Source: CAZSMC01 sp964607755 (lineage in GTDB: Bacteria; Zhuqueibacterota; Zhuqueibacteria; Residuimicrobiales; Krinioviventaceae). Taken from it: 55,905 nucleotides of DNA. Of the stretch, positions 51,206-55,905 are shown piece by piece. The translations under genes and the position numbers were made by a program. Position 1 is the first letter of the stretch. The number at the start of each line of letters is the position of its first letter. Location: assembly GCA_964607755.1 (NCBI GenBank), contig CAZSMC010000028.1, forward strand, positions 1 to 55,905, in the 5' to 3' direction. A model generated the notes under the pieces. That model was given only the letters and a program-made list of their open reading frames with translations, had not been told where the DNA came from and made no database searches.

Positions 51206-51399
51206 ATATATTCACATACCTTGATTCAATAATTCTTGCAATGAATCTCTTTCACAATTTGTAAAACTATGTAATAAACTTGACTTTAAGCAATAATATA
51301 ATTAAATTTTTGTTTATTGCTTTTTGCCAGTGGTTATTAAAGTTTTGACATTTTTCTACTCTAAAACTACGGCAACCGAAAATAATTGATGTCTCCATG

Positions 51400-51425
51400 T
51401 TACCACCTTTCCTCAAATGTGGTAA
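51400..51425. promoter_or_regulatory. Inverted repeat upstream of hppA
   Basis: TTACCAC (51400-51406) and GTGGTAA (51419-51425) with 12 bases between. It could be an operator or a leader hairpin about 165 bp before the hppA start. There is no further support. Confidence 0.35.
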
Positions 51426-51588
51426 GATTCAGTTTGACATAAATTTTCAATTGGGTTGAGCAGAGCTTTATTGATATAGTTACGAGCATTTTTAAACGAA
51501 TAAATACGTTTCGTCTTGATGTAATTAAATTTGTCCTGTGAAACAAAGATTTATAAATAAACGCTAACAAAATCAACAAGGAGATCTA

Positions 51589-53796
51589 ATGTTTAACCCT
51601 CTTTTTTGGATCGTTCCTGCCGCTTCTGTTCTTGCGCTCGCGTTTGCGTGGTACTTTTTCAAGAGCATGATGAAAGAGAGCGAAGGAAGCGAACGAATGA
51701 TTACGATTGCCCAACACGTTCGTGACGGAGCGATGGCTTATTTGAAGCAGCAGTACAAGATCGTCACATATGTGTTCTTGATCTTGACTGCGCTGTTTGC
51801 TTTGATGGCTGTTTTCGGTTATCAGAATGGCTGGGTATGGTTTGCCTTTTTAACTGGCGGTTTCTTTTCCGGTCTGGCCGGATTTTTCGGCATGAAAACC
51901 GCCACTTATGCCAGCGCTCGAACCACAAACGCTGCCCAGCGGTCATTGAATGCCGGACTCCAGGTGGCGTTCCGGTCAGGCGCCGTTATGGGACTGGTTG
52001 TGGTTGGTCTGGTTCTTTTGGATATCTCTGTGTGGTTTCTGGTGTTAAATCATTTTGTTGACGTCACAGGTGCTCACAAGCTGGCATTGATCACCACAAC
52101 AATGCTGACGTTTGAAATGGGTGCTTCGACCCAGGCGTTGTTTGCCCGTGTTGGTGGCGGTATTTATACCAAAGCCGCAGATGTCGGCGCCGATCTGGTC
52201 GGTAAGGTTGAAGCTGGTATTCCTGAAGATGATCCCAGAAATCCCGCTACAATTGCTGATAATGTAGGTGATAATGTGGGAGACGTTGCCGGTATGGGCG
52301 CTGATTTGTACGAATCGTACTGCGGATCGATTTTGGCCACGGCCGCCCTTGGCGCTGCAGCTTATCATACGAATGTCGATATTCAGTTCAAGGCAGTGAT
52401 TACGCCTATGGTTATCGGAGCAGTCGGTACTCTTCTCTCTATTCTCGGTATTTTTGCCGTAAGAACCAAAGAGGATGCCTCTCAAAAAACCTTGCTCAAA
52501 GCCTTGTCAAGAGGAGTCAATTTAAGTTCATTTTTAATTATTGTATTCTCCTGGATTATTATTCAATTACTCGATATCCCCCATGGCTGGGGCGTATGGG
52601 CTGCGATTGTTATTGGTATCATTACCGGTTGGATTATTGGCAAATCAACAGAATATTTTACCTCTGCAGCTTATAAACCAACCCGCAATATCTCGAAAAG
52701 TGCCGAGACCGGACCAGCAACTGTTATTATCACCGGAATCGGTACCGGCATGCTGTCAACAGCTATTCCGGTGGTCACTATTGTCATTGGTACAATGCTG
52801 GCTTTCCTGACTTCTTCCGGCTGGCCTGTGGGTGCAGAACTCATCAAACCCGAAGTCATTTCCGCAGGGTTGTACGGTATTGGTATTGCCGCCGTTGGTA
52901 TGCTTTCCACACTCGGCATCACACTGGCAACCGACGCTTACGGTCCTATCGCCGACAATGCCGGCGGTAACGCTGAAATGAGTGGTCTCGGTGAAAAAGT
53001 TCGCGCAAAAACCGATGCGCTCGATTCTCTGGGCAACACGACTGCTGCAACCGGTAAAGGCTTTGCGATTGGCTCGGCAGCGTTGACTGCCCTGGCGCTG
53101 TTAGCTTCTTATATTGAAGAAGTTAAAATCGGATTGATTCGACTCGGCACTGAAACAATTGAGCTCTCTCACGGCGCTGTTGTGGCTACATCCCAAGCAA
53201 CGCTGCGAGATTTTATGGATTTCTTTAACGTGACATTGATGAACCCGAAAGTTTTGCTCGGTATGTTTATGGGCTCTATGATGGCTTTTTTGTTCTGCGG
53301 ATTGACAATGATGGCTGTCGGCCGCGCTGCTGGCAGCATGGTTGACGAAGTTCGCCGTCAGTTCCGCGAAATCAAAGGCATTATGGAAGGTAAAACCGAA
53401 CCTGAATATGCCCGTTGCGTATACATTTCCACAAAAGGCGCGCAGCGCGAAATGATGGTTCCCTCCTTGCTTGCTATCGCCGCCCCTGTTCTCATGGGAC
53501 TGTTGTCTGGTGTGCCCGGTGTTATGGGATTGCTGACTGGCGGTTTGGCAGCCGGTTTTGTGCTTGCGGTGTTTATGGCAAATGCCGGCGGCGCCTGGGA
53601 TAATGCAAAGAAATATATCGAAGGCGGCGCACACGGCGGTAAAGGCTCGGATGCGCATAAAGCAACAGTTATTGGCGATACCGTTGGTGATCCGTTTAAA
53701 GACACTTCCGGTCCAAGCTTGAACATATTGATTAAACTGATGAGCATGGTTTCTATTGTCATGGCTGGCCTGACTGTGGCGTGGTCGCTTCTTTAA
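51589..53796 (+). CDS. hppA: Membrane-bound ion-translocating pyrophosphatase, K+-dependent type
   Basis: A 735-residue integral membrane pump that couples PPi hydrolysis to export of H+ or Na+. It has about 16 membrane segments. Substrate-site motifs include DVGADLVGKVEAGIPEDDPR and NPATIADNVGDNVGDVAGMG (about residues 195-240), DAYGPIADNAGGNAEMSGL (about 448-466), and near the C-terminus GKGSDAHKATVIGDTVGDPFKDTSGPSLNIL. At the K+ determinant the sequence is GNTTAATGKG, with Ala and Gly where K+-independent enzymes have Lys and Thr (GNTTKATTKG), so it belongs to the K+-dependent class, which includes Na+ pumps and H+ pumps. The coupling ion is not resolved by eye. AAGGAG precedes the ATG; an intrinsic terminator follows at 53820. 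Confidence 0.96.
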   Translation: MFNPLFWIVPAASVLALAFAWYFFKSMMKESEGSERMITIAQHVRDGAMAYLKQQYKIVTYVFLILTALFALMAVFGYQNGWVWFAFLTGGFFSGLAGFFGMKTATYASARTTNAAQRSLNAGLQVAFRSGAVMGLVVVGLVLLDISVWFLVLNHFVDVTGAHKLALITTTMLTFEMGASTQALFARVGGGIYTKAADVGADLVGKVEAGIPEDDPRNPATIADNVGDNVGDVAGMGADLYESYCGSILATAALGAAAYHTNVDIQFKAVITPMVIGAVGTLLSILGIFAVRTKEDASQKTLLKALSRGVNLSSFLIIVFSWIIIQLLDIPHGWGVWAAIVIGIITGWIIGKSTEYFTSAAYKPTRNISKSAETGPATVIITGIGTGMLSTAIPVVTIVIGTMLAFLTSSGWPVGAELIKPEVISAGLYGIGIAAVGMLSTLGITLATDAYGPIADNAGGNAEMSGLGEKVRAKTDALDSLGNTTAATGKGFAIGSAALTALALLASYIEEVKIGLIRLGTETIELSHGAVVATSQATLRDFMDFFNVTLMNPKVLLGMFMGSMMAFLFCGLTMMAVGRAAGSMVDEVRRQFREIKGIMEGKTEPEYARCVYISTKGAQREMMVPSLLAIAAPVLMGLLSGVPGVMGLLTGGLAAGFVLAVFMANAGGAWDNAKKYIEGGAHGGKGSDAHKATVIGDTVGDPFKDTSGPSLNILIKLMSMVSIVMAGLTVAWSLL

Positions 53797-53819
53797 TGAA
53801 CACCATGTGACGATTTTAA

Positions 53820-53849
53820 GGGCGATTCGCACGCGGATCGCCCTTTTTT
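53820..53849 (+). terminator. Intrinsic terminator of hppA
   Basis: GGGCGATTC (53820-53828) pairs with GGATCGCCC (53835-53843), including one T-G wobble, and is followed by TTTTTT (53844-53849). It lies 24 bp past the stop codon. Confidence 0.85.
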
Positions 53850-53988
53850 CATATTCTGAATTTTATTTTTTTTATCTGACCTGTTGTTGCGTTTGTACCA
53901 AAAAATGAATACCCTTTTAACCGCAATGCGTGCCAAGAATAGCCAAGGTAAAAATAGAGTTTTGTAAATAATTATCGTGACAACTTTT

Positions 53989-55905
53989 ATGACATTTCGG
54001 GAACGACTACAACAAGGTTTGATGCTGTTCGACGGGGCAATGGGCACTCAGGTGCACGATCTGAATCCCACAGATGAAGAATGGGATCACCGTCAGGGCT
54101 GTCCGGAAGTGCTGAATTTGACTATACCAGAAAAAATTCAACGTATTCATGAAAATTATCTGCAAGCCGGTTCTGATGCGGTGGAGACGAATACTTTTGG
54201 CGGCAGCGAACTCGTACTTTTCGAGTTTGATTTGCAGGACAGGGTGGAAGAAATCAATAAAACGGCTGCCGAGATCGCACGTCGAGCCGTTGAGAACCAC
54301 TCGCATACAAAACCAAGATTTGTTGTTGGCTCCATGGGCCCCGGCACAAAACTGATCACTCTCGGTCAGACAGATTTTGACACTCTTTATAAATCCTATT
54401 ATCGTCAAGCTTACGGCTTGTTACAAGGCGGTGTGGATGCGTTTATTATCGAAACCTGCCAGGATTTGCTTCAAGTAAAATGTGTGCTTGCCGCAACAAA
54501 AGATGCTATGAACAAGCTTGATGTTGATGTTCCCCGGATTGTTTCAGTCACCATCGAAACCATAGGAACGATGCTTGTGGGCAGTGAACTCGGCGCAGCG
54601 TTTGCCACTCTGGCGCCGTTCGACATCGAAGTGCTGGGCATAAATTGCGCTACCGGCCCGGAGCACATGCGACCTTTCGTCAAACAGATTTGTGATCATT
54701 TCAATGGTCCGGTCATTGTTCAACCGAATGCCGGCATGCCGGAAAACATCGACGGCGAACTAGTTTACACATTGCCGATCAAAACATTTGCCGGAACATT
54801 GACGGAGTTTATTTCTGAATTCGGCGTCAACATAGTCGGAGGTTGCTGCGGCACAAATCCCGATTACATCAAGGCACTTTATCAGAAAATCAGTTCTGTT
54901 CAACCTGCTGAACGCCACCCTTTACAAAAACCGTCGTTGGCTTCTCTTTTCAGCGAGCAAGCGATGGAGCAGGAACCGCGGCCGTTTTATGTAGGCGAGC
55001 GCTCCAACACAAACGGCAGCAAGAAATTTCGCGAGCTTTTGCTAATGGAAGACTGGGACGGCATTGTCGATGTGTGCAAGCAGCAGCAATTAACCGGTGC
55101 GCACGGCCTGGACGTGTGCGTGGCTTATACCGGCAGGGATGAAGCCCGGGATATGTACGAAACCGTGCATCGGGTTGTCAAGCAGGTGGACTTGCCGATT
55201 TTTATCGACTCGACAGATGAACATGTCACCGAAACAGCTCTAAAACTTATTGGTGGCCGCCCGGTGATTAATTCGGTGAATCTCGAAGATGGTGAGCAGC
55301 GTGCACACCGTATCTGTCAGTTAGCGAAACGTTATGGTGCGGCATTAATTGCTTTAACCATCGATGAACAGGGCATGGCCAAATCGGCGGAACGCAAGCT
55401 TCAAATCGCTCAACGAATTTACGATATCGCTGTGAATCAGCATGGTCTTCGACCGCAGGATCTGATTTTTGACGCACTCACGTTTACCCTGGGCAGCGGC
55501 GATGAAGAAATAAAAAAAGCCGGAATAAATACACTGGAAGGCATCCGCCAGATTAAAAAAACACTCCCTGGCGTGTACACAATTCTGGGCGTATCCAATG
55601 TTTCTTTTGGTTTAAAAGCCCATTCGCGCGATATTCTCAATTCTGTTTTTATGAACGAAGCATTAAAAGCAGGATTGGATATGGCGATTGTCAATGTGAA
55701 AAAAATTCTGCCATTGCACACGATTGACAAGGAGGATATTGAGTTTTGTCTTGATTTGATTTATGACCGTGGCAAGGATCCGCTTTTCACTTTTATTGAT
55801 CATTTCGACCACAAGGAGGGCACCACAAAAAACAAACAAACAGAGGACGAAGACGCTCCTGTTGGCGAACGAATCAAGCAGCGTGTCATCAATGGTAACC
55901 GCAGC
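53989..55905 (+). CDS. metH: Cobalamin-dependent methionine synthase, N-terminal part (runs off the window)
   Basis: 639 codons of an open frame that continues beyond the window. MetH transfers a methyl group from methyltetrahydrofolate to homocysteine through cobalamin. The homocysteine domain starts FRERLQQGLMLFDGAMGTQ; its zinc ligands are visible as Cys220 (INCATGPEHM) and Cys286-Cys287 (VGGCCGTNPDY). The pterin-binding domain begins at FYVGERSNTNGSKKF (about 332) and includes DSTDEHVTETALKLIGGRPVINS-type barrel strands and DALTFTLGSGDEE. The last residues (DAPVGERIKQRVINGNRS) enter the cobalamin-binding cap. A GTG four codons further up (53977) is also open. No ribosome site is strong. 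No SAM or cobalamin riboswitch is recognisable in the 190 bp before it. Confidence 0.95.
   Translation, partial: MTFRERLQQGLMLFDGAMGTQVHDLNPTDEEWDHRQGCPEVLNLTIPEKIQRIHENYLQAGSDAVETNTFGGSELVLFEFDLQDRVEEINKTAAEIARRAVENHSHTKPRFVVGSMGPGTKLITLGQTDFDTLYKSYYRQAYGLLQGGVDAFIIETCQDLLQVKCVLAATKDAMNKLDVDVPRIVSVTIETIGTMLVGSELGAAFATLAPFDIEVLGINCATGPEHMRPFVKQICDHFNGPVIVQPNAGMPENIDGELVYTLPIKTFAGTLTEFISEFGVNIVGGCCGTNPDYIKALYQKISSVQPAERHPLQKPSLASLFSEQAMEQEPRPFYVGERSNTNGSKKFRELLLMEDWDGIVDVCKQQQLTGAHGLDVCVAYTGRDEARDMYETVHRVVKQVDLPIFIDSTDEHVTETALKLIGGRPVINSVNLEDGEQRAHRICQLAKRYGAALIALTIDEQGMAKSAERKLQIAQRIYDIAVNQHGLRPQDLIFDALTFTLGSGDEEIKKAGINTLEGIRQIKKTLPGVYTILGVSNVSFGLKAHSRDILNSVFMNEALKAGLDMAIVNVKKILPLHTIDKEDIEFCLDLIYDRGKDPLFTFIDHFDHKEGTTKNKQTEDEDAPVGERIKQRVINGNRS

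Larger units (their letters stand above)
50942..51588 (+). other. 647-bp intergenic region with a free-standing small RNA unit and the hppA leader
   Basis: Contents in order: a near-consensus promoter (51027-51055), a short RNA ending at a strong terminator (51205), then about 380 bp leading to hppA with a possible -35 (TTGACT, 51280-51285) paired with TAAATT (51303-51308), and an inverted repeat at 51400-51425. No protein frame is convincing. Confidence 0.6.

Noticed and set aside
53850..53988. SAM or cobalamin riboswitch ahead of metH.
   Set aside because: The region between the hppA terminator and metH is under 140 bp and shows none of the conserved boxes or helices.
1..55905. CRISPR arrays, tRNA or rRNA genes, and insertion sequences with transposases.
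   Set aside because: No regularly spaced direct repeats, cloverleaf sequences, rRNA segments or transposase-like frames were found.

Overview
The window is a 55.9 kb piece of a draft bacterial scaffold with two 100-base N gaps (22335-22434 and 37391-37490). The coding style points to the Bacteroidota/Chlorobiota/Calditrichota (FCB) side of the tree, probably a Calditrichota- or KSB1-like, uncultured, polysaccharide-degrading organism. The evidence is several large secreted proteins ending in the NYPNPFNP-type sorting domain used with type IX secretion, a PorV/PorQ-family protein, a TonB-dependent receptor with an N-terminal carboxypeptidase-regulatory-like domain, and strong AGGAGG-type ribosome binding sites. 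The phylum is inferred from these traits, not from a marker gene.

Layout. 0.4-13.1 kb, mostly plus strand: a Tat-exported sugar isomerase-like protein, an enolase-superfamily protein, an MscS channel, cardiolipin synthase (minus strand), class I fructose-bisphosphate aldolase, a mercuric-reductase-like flavoprotein, then a histidine kinase and an NtrC-type response regulator followed by a small secreted HMA-domain protein. The HMA gene has a textbook sigma-54 promoter and tandem upstream repeats.

13.1-43.1 kb, all minus strand: a 30 kb locus for a uronic-acid polymer, most likely alginate or a related glucuronan/mannuronan. From its upstream end it reads: FadR-family regulator, a large CBM9-like secreted protein, short-chain dehydrogenase, TRAP transporter (P, Q, M), a heparinase II/III-type lyase, a PF05426-type lyase, TonB-dependent receptor, a large sorting-domain protein, a PorV-like protein, a FadL/PorV-like barrel, two related beta-helix proteins, a PL6 lyase with the catalytic Lys/Arg pair visible, a second PF05426-type lyase and a pectate-lyase-fold protein. 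The inferred division of labour is: secreted lyases cut the polymer, the TonB receptor admits oligomers, periplasmic lyases finish them, the TRAP system imports the unsaturated uronates, the dehydrogenase reduces the keto product, and the FadR-type regulator senses an intermediate. No SusD-like protein is seen, and the kinase and aldolase that would complete the pathway are not in the window.

43.1-48.7 kb, minus strand: a DUF1080 lipoprotein, then an AT-rich module with a RecQ helicase fused to a phosphoribosyltransferase, translationally coupled to a DprA-like protein, preceded by DUF3795 and FmdE-like genes. 48.9-55.9 kb, plus strand: a radical SAM/SPASM protein, an AMP-nucleosidase-like phosphorylase, a K+-dependent type membrane pyrophosphatase and the first 639 residues of cobalamin-dependent methionine synthase.

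The most unusual non-coding item is at 51.0-51.2 kb: a free-standing transcription unit with a near-consensus sigma-70 promoter, a 140-nt body and an intrinsic terminator. Its folded part exposes a tandem CCTCC-CCTCC tract and a seven-C loop, both complementary to Shine-Dalgarno sequences. Other non-coding items are a family of 31-bp palindromes, one of them split by a 157-bp MITE-like element, GntR/FadR-type operator matches, and a possible pseudoknot leader before the aldolase gene.
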